Shown piece after piece: positions 1 through 9,171 of a stretch of 64,000 nucleotides of DNA. The stretch is from Nocardioides sp. (lineage in GTDB: Bacteria; Actinomycetota; Actinomycetes; Propionibacteriales; Nocardioidaceae): assembly GCF_030150155.1 (NCBI RefSeq), contig NZ_JASLGR010000047.1, positions 1 through 64,000 of the forward strand, read 5' to 3'. The notes beneath the pieces were generated by a model. The model saw only the letters and a list, made by a program, of their open reading frames with translations. It was not told the origin of the DNA and searched no databases. Each line of letters starts with the position of its first letter. Position 1 is the first letter of the stretch. Position numbers and translations under genes: made by a program.

Positions 1-123
1 GTGCGACACAAGCGCATGCACGAACGACGCAAGCAGGCGGCGGACCGAGAGTCACAGAAGTCGCAAAGCGCTCCAACATCTCGGCCCGCCAACACCAAGC
101 CTACGAGCGTCCAGGTGGCTTGA
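1..123 (+). CDS. Possible C-terminal tail of a gene entering from the left edge
   Basis: The first frame is open from base 1 to a TGA at 121-123 and reads as about 40 residues rich in Lys, Arg, Gln and Ser. It begins VRHKRMHERR and has no recognisable domain. It could be the basic, low-complexity tail of a protein that starts outside the window, or chance coding in GC-rich DNA. Bases 124-263, between it and the next gene, show nothing recognisable. Confidence 0.25.
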   Translation: MRHKRMHERRKQAADRESQKSQSAPTSRPANTKPTSVQVA

Positions 124-263
124 CGTTCCTTAGGAACTCAGTTCCCGACCAGACAGGCCCCTGGCGTCCGGCGGGTGCGCTGGCAAGGCGGCGACGCGAA
201 GGCGACCTTCAGAGCGCAGCGGTCGTCGAGCGTCGCCAACGCCGCCAGCGTGCCCGCCGGGCG

Positions 264-935
264 TCAGGGAAGGTCGAGGAGCTTCTCGCGGACGGCGTAC
301 ATCACGGCCTCCATCCGGGAATGCAGCTGCAGCTTCTCCAGGATGTTGCGGACGTGGTTCTTCACGGTGTTCTCGGAGATGAAGAGTTGCTTGGCGATCT
401 CGCGGTTGTTGAGCCCCTTGGCCACCAGTCGGAGCACCTCGAGCTCGCGCTCGGTGAGCTTGAAGCCGCCGCCGGACTCACGCTCGGGGCGCGACATCTG
501 CTTGAACTCGTCGATCAGCTTGACCGCCATCGAGGGGCTGATCAGGGACTGGCCGTCGGCGACCACGCGGACGGCCTGGGCGACCTCCTCGACCGAGGAA
601 TCCTTGAGCAGGTAGCCGCTGGCGCCGGACTTCACGGCGTCGTAGAGGTCGGCCTCCTCGTCGGAGACGGTGAGCATGATGATCTTGGCCGACGGCACCG
701 CCGCCTTGATCGCCGAGCACGCCTCCAGGCCGGTGCGACGCGGCATCCGGATGTCGAGCAGGACCACGTCGGGGGCGGTCTGGGCGGCCAGCGCGGCACC
801 CTGGTCCCCGTCGGAGGCCTCCCCCACGATCTCGATCCCGGTCTCGCTGCCGAGCACCATCATCAGGCCGCGCCGGAAGAGCTCCTGGTCATCAACGATG
901 AGCACCCTGATCGGGGCTACGGACGCGACGGACAT
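264..935 (-). CDS. NarL/LuxR-family response regulator
   Basis: A 223-aa two-component response regulator. The N-terminal receiver domain has the acidic pair near residues 15-16 (IVDDQ), the phospho-acceptor Asp near 61 (LLDIRMP) and the conserved Lys near 110 (YLLKD). The C-terminal LuxR-type helix-turn-helix (about 155-215) reads LTERELEVLRLVAKGLNNRE, then SENTVKNHV. A longer in-frame extension exists upstream, but the ATG at 935 places the receiver at the usual distance from the N-terminus. A CATGAT hexamer lies 6 nt before that ATG. No histidine kinase is adjacent, so its partner is unknown. A strong hairpin separates it from hpf upstream, so it is probably its own transcript. Family certain; signal unknown. 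Confidence 0.9.
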   Translation of the reverse strand: MSVASVAPIRVLIVDDQELFRRGLMMVLGSETGIEIVGEASDGDQGAALAAQTAPDVVLLDIRMPRRTGLEACSAIKAAVPSAKIIMLTVSDEEADLYDAVKSGASGYLLKDSSVEEVAQAVRVVADGQSLISPSMAVKLIDEFKQMSRPERESGGGFKLTERELEVLRLVAKGLNNREIAKQLFISENTVKNHVRNILEKLQLHSRMEAVMYAVREKLLDLP

Positions 936-950
936 GTGCTCATCATGGCA

Positions 951-999
951 CGTTCGGGTGGTCCGGTTCGCCTTGTGGCGTCCCAGGACCACCCGAACG
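951..999 (-). terminator. Hairpin between hpf and the response regulator
   Basis: A perfect 14-bp inverted repeat (951-964 CGTTCGGGTGGTCC with 986-999) encloses a 21-nt loop that can itself pair (CGCC...GGCG). It lies directly after the hpf stop codon and before the regulator start. There is no clear T-run, as is common in high-GC actinobacteria. Confidence 0.7.
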
Positions 1000-1015
1000 G
1001 GCTATCTGCTCCGCG

Positions 1016-1636
1016 TCACTCGGACAGGTCTAGTCCGATCACGCCGTAGTCGTAGCCGCGGCGTCGGTAGACCACCGACGGACGCTCGCTCTCCTTGTCC
1101 ACGAAGAGGAAGAAGTCGTGCCCGACCAGCTCCATCTCGTAGAGCGCCTGGTCCAACGTCATCCGGGTCGCCGGGTGGACCTTCTCCCGCACCACCAGGG
1201 GCCCGTCACCCATCACGGTGATCGGACCGACCTGGCGCTCCTCGTCACCGCTCGTCTCCATCGCGGCGCCGTCGACCGGGGCACTGACCGAGGCCAGCGC
1301 CTGGCCGACCGAGACCGGGGCACGACGCCCACGGTGCACGCGACGACGGTCGGAGGCACGGCGCATCTGCGCCGTCATCTTGTCCAAGGCGAGATCGAGA
1401 GCTCCCATCTTGTCCGCGGCACACGCCTCGGCCCGCACCACGGGGCCCTTGGAGTAGGCGGTGAGCTCGACGCGGACGGCGCCCTTGTTCTGGCGCGGAT
1501 TGGGTTCGCAGTCGACTTCGACATGCACCCGCATCAACCGGTGGTCGTGCTTCTCGAGCCGGAGCAGCTTGTCGGTGACATGCGTGCGGAACCGGTCGGT
1601 GACCTCGCAGTTGCGAGCCGTGACAACAATGTCCAT
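1016..1636 (-). CDS. hpf: Ribosome hibernation promoting factor, long form
   Basis: A 206-aa long-form HPF. The N-terminal S30AE domain (about 1-100, starting MDIVVTARNCEVTDRFRTHV) binds in the decoding centre of 30S subunits. The C-terminal domain (about 150-206, ending YDYGVIGLDLSE) mediates dimerisation into 100S ribosomes in this family. The start is fixed by an AGGAGG Shine-Dalgarno 5-6 nt upstream. In many actinobacteria secA follows hpf; here the next gene is a LuxR-type regulator. The gene follows comF on the same strand but after a 407-bp gap, so it probably has its own promoter. Confidence 0.95.
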   Translation of the reverse strand: MDIVVTARNCEVTDRFRTHVTDKLLRLEKHDHRLMRVHVEVDCEPNPRQNKGAVRVELTAYSKGPVVRAEACAADKMGALDLALDKMTAQMRRASDRRRVHRGRRAPVSVGQALASVSAPVDGAAMETSGDEERQVGPITVMGDGPLVVREKVHPATRMTLDQALYEMELVGHDFFLFVDKESERPSVVYRRRGYDYGVIGLDLSE

Positions 1637-2043
1637 GAGGACCTCCTAGGCCCGGCGATTCAACGCCGGATTGAGTGGAGCTGGTGTTGCTGGACCTTCC
1701 TGAGGGCATGGAGATCCGCCCGGCCGACCTGATCTTTGACCCCACACTCGCCTGCTGCGGTTTGGCGGCTTACCTGCCACGCCACCGTCTCCGGCCGGTA
1801 CGCGATATCTGATCGCGTGGGCCGGGCAGGACTTACGACTAAGCCGCACCATGCTCCCCTCGCCACCAGGTGGCTCGGATTACGTGGGCCGTTTTGCCTG
1901 CGACTGGCATCGGCTTGTCGCACTGGGGCTCGGAAACCGGGCGCCTGTGCGACGCAATCACGGACCCGAACGGACTCCATGAAGAGACGTTAGACCGCCC
2001 CGGCGCTCGGGCCAACCCCTGGCCCGGATTCGGGACCAAGGAC
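1637..2043 (-). promoter_or_regulatory. 407-bp gene-free leader upstream of hpf
   Basis: No convincing gene lies here; open frames on both strands are short and low quality. It should hold the hpf promoter, since hpf has a strong ribosome binding site at its 3' end. I could not identify a clear -35/-10 pair, riboswitch or small RNA. Its length suggests a long 5' UTR or stress-regulated promoters. Confidence 0.4.
2008..2026 (-). terminator. Possible terminator after comF
   Basis: Perfect 7-bp stem CGGGCCA/TGGCCCG with a 5-nt loop, 18 nt downstream of the comF stop codon. Short and without a T-run, so tentative. Confidence 0.45.
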
Positions 2044-2853
2044 TTACTGAGAATCACCTCCCGGATGACGGCGCACGGTCGCCGCGACCACCGCGATCCC
2101 TGCCACCGGCAGGCCGACGGCGGCCAGGGCTCGCTGGGCCTCCCGGGCCGTGGAGCCGGTGGTGAGGACGTCGTCGCAGACCACCACCGAGGCCCGCGGG
2201 GTGATCCGGGCCAGGCGTCGCAGGGTCGTGGCACTGCAGCGCATCGAGCCGGTCAGGTTGGCGTGGCGGTCCTGGGCATCGAGCCCGGCCTGGTCCCGCA
2301 CCCCCGGCCGCATCCGGAGCAACGGCACCGCGAGCACGGCGCCGGTCCCGGGCCCGGTCCCGTGCCCCCAGTCCCGGGTGGAGCCGGCCAGCGCCGCGGC
2401 ACCGCGCGTGATCGTCCAGGTGCTGTCCAGGGCCCGCTCCCGGACGCTGGCAGGGCGTGAGGGCACCGGGACCAGGACGATCGGCCCGGGTGGCCCCAGG
2501 GCCTCCTGCAGGTCCCTCACCGAGGCCGCGAGCAGGGCCGACAGCGGCTCGGCCAGACTCCACAGCCGGTGCTCCTTAAGCCCGAGGACGAGGGCGCGGA
2601 GGGTGCCGTCGTACGGGCCGAGGGCGAACGGCGGCGCGAGACCCGGTGGCGTCGGGGTGGGCCAGGCCAGGTGCGCCCGGGTCGGCAGCGCGGCGCGGCA
2701 TCCCGGGCACAGCAGTCGTCCCGGCCGCGAGCACCCGACGCAGCGGGTGCCCAGCGCGAGGTCGGTCAGGGCGTCGACGGCGGAGCTGGACACCTCCCCA
2801 GTCCATCGGCGCGAGCACTGCCGCACCACCGGCCTCACCGGGGCTGTGGACAA
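2044..2853 (-). CDS. comF: ComF-family phosphoribosyltransferase-like protein
   Basis: A ComF-family protein of up to 269 aa. It has an N-terminal zinc-binding segment (CVGC then CPGC, about residues 38-54) and a C-terminal type I phosphoribosyltransferase fold. The PRPP-binding loop reads VVVCDDVLTTGST near residue 230. ComF proteins take part in DNA uptake or recombination in some bacteria; the exact reaction is not established. The start is uncertain. The longest frame begins with TTG at 2853, while a GTG at 2793 leaves about 17 residues before the zinc motif, closer to the family norm. It follows lpqB by 21 bp and is probably the last gene of the ahcY-mtrA-mtrB-lpqB transcript. Confidence 0.85.
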   Translation of the reverse strand: MSTAPVRPVVRQCSRRWTGEVSSSAVDALTDLALGTRCVGCSRPGRLLCPGCRAALPTRAHLAWPTPTPPGLAPPFALGPYDGTLRALVLGLKEHRLWSLAEPLSALLAASVRDLQEALGPPGPIVLVPVPSRPASVRERALDSTWTITRGAAALAGSTRDWGHGTGPGTGAVLAVPLLRMRPGVRDQAGLDAQDRHANLTGSMRCSATTLRRLARITPRASVVVCDDVLTTGSTAREAQRALAAVGLPVAGIAVVAATVRRHPGGDSQ

Positions 2854-2874
2854 CGTCGACGAGGACGGCGCCTG

Positions 2875-4623
2875 TCAGCCGACGTAGGTCAGGGCTGTGA
2901 CTCCTGGGGCGATGGTCTCGTCGCGTCCCACCGTCGAGAGGCTGATCAGGTCGCGACCGTCGACGCCGTACGTCGGCTGCCCCGACGCCGGGGAGCCGAT
3001 CAGTCCGGAGAGGACCTGCCCGACCAAGGTGCCGCCGGGCATCAGGGCGACACCGGCGCCGTCGACCGGCAGTGTGGTGACCCGGGCGGAGTCGTCGAGG
3101 CGGTGCAGCACCGTGACGCTGGTCGGGGACGCCCACACCATGTCGTCGATCTCGCCGAGGTCACTGCTGACCACCCGGGCCTCGCCGACAGCCCCGATCA
3201 CGCCGTCGCTCGACGTCGAGATCCGGCTGACCACGACCCGGTCCACCATCCCGTTGCGGACCACGGCCAGCACCCGGGTGCCGTCGCGTGAGACCAGCAG
3301 CCGGCGTACGTCGGCACCGCTGATCCCCGGCAGCGTGACCTGCCGCGTCTGAGCGTCGGCGACCACGCTGATCCGGGCTCCGGTCCGGCGGCGGTCGACC
3401 AGCCAGAGCCGTCCCTCGCCGTCCCAGACCGGCTTGAGCAGGTCACGGCCGCCGCGCAGCACGGTCGTCACCGGCTCGTCCTGCTTCGTGGTCGCGGTCA
3501 GCAGCACCTCCTGGCCCGAGCCGGTCACCGCGGCGATCCGGGTGCCGCTCAGGTCGACGCCGATGCTGCGCAGGTCGTGCCGGCTCTGACCGAGCGGGCC
3601 GCGGGTCGAGGAGAGCTGCGGCAGCGTGCCCGCGACGACCTTGCGGTCCTTGACCCCGAACAGCAACGGGCTGGACTGGTAGCCCGCCGGGTCGAACTGC
3701 GGCCCGGCACTGGAGACGTCGAACTCGGTGCGGCCGTTGCTCAGCGAGACCGGCTGGCCGCCGATCGAGAGCTGCATCCGGGAGATATCGGAGTCCTGAC
3801 GCAGGGTCCAGGCGAGCTGGGCGATCAGCTTGTTGGTGGCGTCGGCCGAGCGGACCTGGTCGTCGCCGTTGCCGCTGAGCTCGATGCTGGCCACCCCGTT
3901 GGCGTCGATCGGCACCGAGAGCCCCTGGGAGACGTCGGCGGGCACGACGGAGTGGATCAGGCCCTCCAGCTCCTTGCCCGGCCCGAGCAGCAGGTCGCGG
4001 ACCAGGACGGTGGCGAGCTCGTTGCCGCGTGGCACGAAGACCGGCTCGGGGACGAGCTGGGTCTCCGAGGCATTGAAGTAGTACAGCGACATCTGGCTGT
4101 AGCGGCCCTCGAACCACCAGTCCGGCACGATCAGGGCGTTGGGCACCTCAGCGATGCGCCACTGGCCGTCCTCCTTGGTCATGGTGAAGGTGAGCCGGCG
4201 TTCGGTGGTCGCCACCGCGCCCTGCCACACGCCGCGGCCGTCGATCCGCCAGGTCGGGCCGAGCTGGACGCTGACGTCGTCACCGGAGGCGACGGCCGAG
4301 GCCTTCCCGGAGTACACCAGCACCTGGTCGTCGGGCTTCCAGCCCTTCTGCGCGTCGGCGGTGAGGAACTGGCCGGCGGTGCTGGTCTGCAACGGGGTCG
4401 CCAGCAGGGCCTCCAGGAAGCCGTCGACGATCTCGTTGGGGCCCATCCCCTTGCGCGGCGGTCGCGGGTCGATGGCGATGCCGGTCGCCCCGGAGGAGGT
4501 GGTGCCGGAGCCCACGGAGACGACCTGTCCCCCGGTCGGCACACCGAGGCAGGCGCTGGTGAGGACGGCGACCGCCGCCAGGGCGAGGGCGGCGCGGACC
4601 GCACGCCAGGACCGAGCGTTCAT
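2875..4623 (-). CDS. lpqB: Lipoprotein LpqB, MtrAB accessory factor
   Basis: A 582-aa lipoprotein with a signal peptide and lipobox LTSAC (lipidated Cys near residue 25). A GerMN domain follows (about 60-330), then a C-terminal beta-propeller-like region with repeated short strands. In mycobacteria LpqB is on the outer face of the membrane, interacts with the sensor kinase MtrB and tunes MtrA phosphorylation. Its ATG overlaps the mtrB stop by 4 nt (ATGA), so translation is coupled. Confidence 0.95.
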   Translation of the reverse strand: MNARSWRAVRAALALAAVAVLTSACLGVPTGGQVVSVGSGTTSSGATGIAIDPRPPRKGMGPNEIVDGFLEALLATPLQTSTAGQFLTADAQKGWKPDDQVLVYSGKASAVASGDDVSVQLGPTWRIDGRGVWQGAVATTERRLTFTMTKEDGQWRIAEVPNALIVPDWWFEGRYSQMSLYYFNASETQLVPEPVFVPRGNELATVLVRDLLLGPGKELEGLIHSVVPADVSQGLSVPIDANGVASIELSGNGDDQVRSADATNKLIAQLAWTLRQDSDISRMQLSIGGQPVSLSNGRTEFDVSSAGPQFDPAGYQSSPLLFGVKDRKVVAGTLPQLSSTRGPLGQSRHDLRSIGVDLSGTRIAAVTGSGQEVLLTATTKQDEPVTTVLRGGRDLLKPVWDGEGRLWLVDRRRTGARISVVADAQTRQVTLPGISGADVRRLLVSRDGTRVLAVVRNGMVDRVVVSRISTSSDGVIGAVGEARVVSSDLGEIDDMVWASPTSVTVLHRLDDSARVTTLPVDGAGVALMPGGTLVGQVLSGLIGSPASGQPTYGVDGRDLISLSTVGRDETIAPGVTALTYVG

Positions 4624-6227
4624 CGCCTCCCCCTCGTCGAGGTGCCCGCACCCGCCGGGATCAGCGGCAACGGGCTGTGCCGGAGCACCGAGCCGGTGCG
4701 CCGGGGAAGAGTCAACCGGAAGACCGCGCCGTGCCCGGGCTGACCCCAGGCCTGGAGCCAGCCGCCGTGCAGGGTGGCGTCCTCCAACGCGATCGCCAGA
4801 CCGAGACCGGTGCCACCGCTGGTGCGCGCCCGGGCCGGGTCGGCACGCCAGAACCGGTTGAACACCATCGCCGACTCCCCCGGGGCCAGGCCGACACCGA
4901 AGTCACGCACCGAGACCGCCGTACCGGCGTCGTCGGAGGCGACCTGCACGAGTACGTCGCCACCGGGATGCTCCCCGGGCGGGGCGGCATGGTCGATCGC
5001 GTTGGTGACCAGGTTGCGCAGGATCCGCTCCACCCGACGGGCGTCGGCCTCGGCCAGGCAGGGCGTCGGCGGGGCGATCACCCGGATCTCCAGGCCGCGC
5101 TTGGCGGCCAGCGGGCGGGCTGCCTCGACGACCTGACGGCTCAGCTCGACCAGGTCGACGTCCTCGGTCTCCAGGGCTGCGGCACCGGCGTCGAACCTGC
5201 TGATCTCGAGCAGGTCGGTGAGCAGCCGCTCGAACCGGTCCAGCTCGGTCTGGAGCAGCTCCGCCGCCCGGGCCGAGGCCGGGTCGAACGTGTCGCGGGA
5301 GTCGTGCAGCAGGTCGGTCGCCATCCGCACCGTGGTGAGCGGCGTACGGAGCTCATGGGAGACGTCGCTGGTGAACCGGCGCTGGAGCCGGCTGAGATCC
5401 TCCAGCTGACGGATCTGGCGCTGCAGGGCGTCGGCCATCTGGTTGAACGACAGCGCCAGTCGCGCCAGGTCGTCCTCGCCGTGCACGACCAGCCGCTCCT
5501 GGAGCTGGCCGTCGGTGATCCGCTCGGCGACCTGACGGGCCATCCGGATCGGGGTGACGACGTGCCGGGCGACCAGCCAGGCCGAGGCGGCCATGAAGAG
5601 CAGCAGCAGCGCACCGGCGGCGAGCAGGGCGCGGTTGACCAGCGCGAGGGTGTCGGCCTCGTCGCTCATCGGGTAGAGGAAGTACAGGACGTAGCTCTTG
5701 CCGTCGGCCGGCAGCGTCACCAGCGAGCCGACCACGACCCCGGGGATGCGGGTGGTGCCCTCGCCGGTCGAGGACCTGATCGTGGTGTAGGTCCAGGCGG
5801 TCGAGGTGTCGCCGGCGAGGAAGTGGTCCTCCAAGGAGCGGGGCACGCTGGCGGTCTCCAGGCCGGGTGAGAACTCGGCACCGCCGTCGGCGATCCTGCC
5901 GCCGCCCTCGGCGAGGGGTCCGGCCATCACGACCTGGTAGCCGCGGGTCGCACCGCGCTGGATCATCGGCTCGATCAGGTCACGCTGCTGGCCTGCGGAG
6001 TCGCGGTCGATCGTGGAGGCGGCCGAGAGCCGGTCCTTGGCGTCGTCGATCTCGGTGGCGGTCTCGGCCACCACGGCGCTGACTCGGTGGTGCAGCAGGC
6101 CCTCGCGGACCCGGGAGACCAGGAACCAGCCCATGATCGAGCACGCGAGCAGGGAGAGCAGCACGGTGCTGATCACGACGCGCGCCTGGAGCGAGCGCCG
6201 CCAGAAGCTGCCCCAACCCGGGTACAT
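4620..6227 (-). CDS. mtrB: Sensor histidine kinase MtrB
   Basis: A 535-aa membrane kinase. TM1 is about 17-39, followed by an extracellular sensor region of about 170 residues, TM2 about 208-230 and a HAMP domain. The dimerisation/phosphoacceptor helix carries SDVSHELRTP, with the His near residue 300. The ATPase domain has LRNLVTNAIDH (N box), DFGVGL and GGTGLGLAI (G boxes). It phosphorylates MtrA and responds to wall and division status in known relatives. The ATG at 6227 is chosen because upstream in-frame sequence is Arg/Pro-rich and would overlap mtrA. Confidence 0.95.
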   Translation of the reverse strand: MYPGWGSFWRRSLQARVVISTVLLSLLACSIMGWFLVSRVREGLLHHRVSAVVAETATEIDDAKDRLSAASTIDRDSAGQQRDLIEPMIQRGATRGYQVVMAGPLAEGGGRIADGGAEFSPGLETASVPRSLEDHFLAGDTSTAWTYTTIRSSTGEGTTRIPGVVVGSLVTLPADGKSYVLYFLYPMSDEADTLALVNRALLAAGALLLLFMAASAWLVARHVVTPIRMARQVAERITDGQLQERLVVHGEDDLARLALSFNQMADALQRQIRQLEDLSRLQRRFTSDVSHELRTPLTTVRMATDLLHDSRDTFDPASARAAELLQTELDRFERLLTDLLEISRFDAGAAALETEDVDLVELSRQVVEAARPLAAKRGLEIRVIAPPTPCLAEADARRVERILRNLVTNAIDHAAPPGEHPGGDVLVQVASDDAGTAVSVRDFGVGLAPGESAMVFNRFWRADPARARTSGGTGLGLAIALEDATLHGGWLQAWGQPGHGAVFRLTLPRRTGSVLRHSPLPLIPAGAGTSTRGRR

Positions 6228-6247
6228 GGCGACCGTGAGCCGTGCCG

Positions 6248-6943
6248 CTAGGACTGGCCGGCTTTGTAGCCCACGCCGCGCACGGTGAGGACGATCTCGG
6301 GGTTCTCCGGGTCGTGCTCGACCTTGGAGCGCAGTCGCTGGACGTGCACGTTGACCAGCCGGGTGTCGGCGGCGTGGCGGTAGCCCCAGACCTGGTCGAG
6401 CTGGACCTCGCGGCTGAACTCCTGCCACGGATTGCGCGCCAGGCAGAGCAGCAGGTCGAACTCGAGGGGGGTGAGCGCGATCGGCTCGCCGCCACGACTG
6501 ACGACGTGGCCGGCGACGTCGATGCTGAGGTCGCCGATCTGGAGCGCCTCGGCGCTGACCGGGTCGAAGCGCCGCATCCGGGCGCGGATCCGGGCGATCA
6601 GCTCCTTGGGCTTGAACGGCTTGACGACGTAGTCGTCGGCGCCCGACTCCAGCCCGACCACGACGTCGACGGTGTCACCCTTGGCCGTCAGCATGACGAT
6701 CGGTACGCCGGACTCGGCACGGATCTGCTTGCAGACCTCGATCCCGTCCAGGCCCGGGAGCATCAGGTCGAGCAGCACCAGGTCGGGGCGATAGGAGCGG
6801 AAGACCTCCAGCGCCTCATCGCCCCGACCGGTGACATGGGAGTCGAACCCCTCCTGACGCAGCACGATCGCCAGCATCTCGGCGAGGGAGGCATCGTCGT
6901 CGACGACGAGGATGCGCCCGCGCGCCTCAGGAGTGTTCGTCAT
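6248..6943 (-). CDS. mtrA: DNA-binding response regulator MtrA
   Basis: A 231-aa OmpR-family regulator. The receiver begins ILVVDDDASL, with the phospho-acceptor Asp near 59 (VLLDLMLPG) and Lys in VVKPFKPKEL. The winged-helix domain (about 135-231) contains WGYRHAADTRLVNVHVQRLR. MtrA is essential or nearly so in mycobacteria and controls wall hydrolases, division and replication genes. The start at 6943 gives the standard N-terminus MTNTPEARGR. It lies 10 bp after ahcY and 20 bp before mtrB. Candidate target sites (tandem GTNAC 9-mers) occur elsewhere in this window at 26562, 36272 and 47371. Confidence 0.97.
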   Translation of the reverse strand: MTNTPEARGRILVVDDDASLAEMLAIVLRQEGFDSHVTGRGDEALEVFRSYRPDLVLLDLMLPGLDGIEVCKQIRAESGVPIVMLTAKGDTVDVVVGLESGADDYVVKPFKPKELIARIRARMRRFDPVSAEALQIGDLSIDVAGHVVSRGGEPIALTPLEFDLLLCLARNPWQEFSREVQLDQVWGYRHAADTRLVNVHVQRLRSKVEHDPENPEIVLTVRGVGYKAGQS

Positions 6944-6953
6944 CCCTGCTCGC

Positions 6954-8405
6954 TTAGTACCGGTAGTGGTCCGGCTTGTAGGGGCCTTCCACCGGCACAC
7001 CGATGTACTCGGCCTGCTCGGCCGAGAGCTCGGTGAGCTCGACGCCGAGGGCGTCGAGGTGGAGGCGGGCGACCTCTTCGTCGAGCTTCTTCGGCAGCAC
7101 GAAGACGCCGATCTCGTACTCGTCGGTCTTGGTGAAGAGCTCGATCTGGGCCAGCACCTGGTTGGTGAAGGAGTTCGACATCACGAAGGACGGGTGACCG
7201 GTCGCGTTGCCGAGGTTGTAGAGACGACCCTCGGACAGGATGATGACCGACTTGCCGTCGGGGAACGTCCAGGTGTCGACCTGCGGCTTGATGTTGTCCT
7301 TGACGATGCCCGGGACCGCGGCCAGACCGGCCATGTCGATCTCGTTGTCGAAGTGACCGATGTTGCCGACCAGGGCGTTGTGCTTCATCTTCTCGAAGTG
7401 CTCGACCCGGATGATGTTGAAGTTGCCCGTGGTCGTGATGAAGATGTCGGCCTCGCCGACGACGGACTCGAGGCGCTTGACGGCGTACCCGTCCATCGCA
7501 GCCTGGAGAGCGTTGATCGGGTCGATCTCGGTGACGATGACGCGAGCGCCCTGGCCACGCAGTGCCTCGGCGGTGCCCTTGCCGACGTCGCCGTAGCCGC
7601 AGACCACGGCGACCTTGCCGCCGATGAGCAGGTCGGTGCCGCGGTTGATGCCGTCGATGGCGGAGTGGCGGGTGCCGTACTTGTTGTCGAACTTCGACTT
7701 GGTGACGGCGTCGTTGACGTTGATCGCCGGGAACAGCAGGGCGCCGTCGTTGAACCGCTCGTAGAGGCGGTGCACGCCGGTGGTGGTCTCCTCGGAGACG
7801 CCCTTGATGCCGTTGGCGATGGTGGTCCAGCGGGTCGGGTCGGCCTCGACGGAGCGAGCCAGGACCCGGAGGACCTCCTTGAACTCGGCGTTGTCGGTGC
7901 TGTCGACGGACGGCACGGAGCCGGCCTTCTCGAACTCGACGCCCTTGTGCACGAGCAGCGTGATGTCGCCGCCGTCGTCGAGCAGCAGGTTCGGGCCGAC
8001 CGGGTTGCCCTCGGCGTCGGTGAAGTCGAAGACCTTCTCGGCGAGGTCCCAGTACTCGGCCAGGGTCTCGCCCTTCCAGGCGAAGACCGGCGTACCGGCG
8101 GGAGCCTCGACGGTGCCGCCCGAGGAGGCGGGGCCGACGACGACCGCAGCGGCGGCGTGGTCCTGGGTGGAGAAGATGTTGCACGAGGCCCAGCGGACGT
8201 CGGCGCCGAGCGCGGTCAGCGTCTCGATCAGGACGGCGGTCTGGACGGTCATGTGCAGCGAGCCGGCGATGCGGGCACCGGCCAGCGGCTTGGTCTCGGA
8301 GTAGCGGGCGCGCAGCGCCATCAGGCCCGGCATCTCGTGCTCGGCGAGCGTGAGCTCCTTGCGGCCGAACGCGGCCAGGCTCAGGTCAGCAACCTTGTAG
8401 TCCAT
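6954..8405 (-). CDS. ahcY: Adenosylhomocysteinase (SAH hydrolase)
   Basis: A 483-aa cytosolic NAD-dependent enzyme that splits S-adenosylhomocysteine into adenosine and homocysteine. Visible marks are DDGGDITLLVHKG, the NAD-binding VVCGYGDVGKGTAEALRGQG and the canonical C-terminal PDHYRY. The ATG at 8405 (MDYKVADLSL) is preferred over one at 8420 because an AAGGA Shine-Dalgarno lies 7 nt upstream of it. It heads the ahcY-mtrA-mtrB-lpqB-comF run. In mycobacteria sahH is likewise upstream of mtrA, with tmk between them; tmk is absent here. Confidence 0.97.
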   Translation of the reverse strand: MDYKVADLSLAAFGRKELTLAEHEMPGLMALRARYSETKPLAGARIAGSLHMTVQTAVLIETLTALGADVRWASCNIFSTQDHAAAAVVVGPASSGGTVEAPAGTPVFAWKGETLAEYWDLAEKVFDFTDAEGNPVGPNLLLDDGGDITLLVHKGVEFEKAGSVPSVDSTDNAEFKEVLRVLARSVEADPTRWTTIANGIKGVSEETTTGVHRLYERFNDGALLFPAINVNDAVTKSKFDNKYGTRHSAIDGINRGTDLLIGGKVAVVCGYGDVGKGTAEALRGQGARVIVTEIDPINALQAAMDGYAVKRLESVVGEADIFITTTGNFNIIRVEHFEKMKHNALVGNIGHFDNEIDMAGLAAVPGIVKDNIKPQVDTWTFPDGKSVIILSEGRLYNLGNATGHPSFVMSNSFTNQVLAQIELFTKTDEYEIGVFVLPKKLDEEVARLHLDALGVELTELSAEQAEYIGVPVEGPYKPDHYRY

Positions 8406-8486
8406 GAATGCATCCTTCATGTCCGAAGTTGTGGACTGCGGTGCATCTGCACTCGTTCGGGATCTCCCGCGCAGCACCTGATCAGG

Positions 8487-9170
8487 CTACCCACGAACGC
8501 GGTCCACCACCGCATCGAGACGAGCGACGATCTCGCGGTGCGCCGCGAGGATCTCGGCCATCGGGCCGGCGCTCTCACCGGCCAGCCTGAGGTTCGCGGC
8601 GAGGTTGATCCCGGCGATCCGGGCAGCGGCCCCGAGACCGGCGGCGGCTGCGGCGATGTCGGCGCGGAGCACCGGGTTGCCCCGCTCCTCGAGCTCGGCC
8701 AGCAGCGGCAGCGCCGCCACCCCGAGGCCGAGGATCTCGGCGCTGGTCCGGGCGCCTTCGCGGGCGGTGTCGGGCAGGTGGGCGAGCTTGGCCCGCCAGG
8801 CCAGCGCCAGGTCGGCCGAGGCCCGGGCGTCCTCGTCGATCAGGGTGACCGCACGCTCGCGCAGCAGACGGGTCTGCTCGACCAGGGCCAGCGTGCGATC
8901 GTCGTACGTCGCCACCATCTCGGCCAGGGCCAGGCCGGTCGCCGCCATCAGGGCCGCCCCGGCCCCGCCACCGGGGTTCGCGCCGTGGCCGGCGAGCCGG
9001 TCGAGCCAGCCGCCGATGGGCTCCTGGGCGGCCGGTTCCTCGGGCTCGGTCTGCTCGACCACCTCGGGGACGACCCCGGCCTCGAAGAACGCCTCGAACG
9101 CCTCGGCGCCCGGCGCCGGCTGTCCCGGTGCTGCCTGTCCCGAGGTCGGCCGCCCCGGCTCGAGGGTCAT
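8487..9170 (-). CDS. Cyclodeaminase/cyclohydrolase-family protein
   Basis: A 227-aa protein of the formiminotransferase-cyclodeaminase C-terminal family (FTCD_C). About 45 Pro/Ala/Glu-rich residues precede the helical core. The core opens with NPGGGAGAALMAATGLALAEMV, the family's glycine-rich folate-site signature, and continues as long Ala/Leu helices. Relatives act on folate one-carbon units (methenyl-THF cyclohydrolase or formimino-THF cyclodeaminase). Its place next to ahcY fits one-carbon metabolism. It starts 1 nt after the DUF808 gene and probably shares that transcript. The exact substrate cannot be read from the sequence. Confidence 0.8.
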   Translation of the reverse strand: MTLEPGRPTSGQAAPGQPAPGAEAFEAFFEAGVVPEVVEQTEPEEPAAQEPIGGWLDRLAGHGANPGGGAGAALMAATGLALAEMVATYDDRTLALVEQTRLLRERAVTLIDEDARASADLALAWRAKLAHLPDTAREGARTSAEILGLGVAALPLLAELEERGNPVLRADIAAAAAGLGAAARIAGINLAANLRLAGESAGPMAEILAAHREIVARLDAVVDRVRG

Positions 9171-9171
9171 C

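Noticed and set aside
8406..8486. SAH riboswitch upstream of ahcY
   Set aside because: The 81-bp gap has a loosely similar GGTGCTGCG stretch but lacks the paired conserved segments of the SAH motif as I know them.
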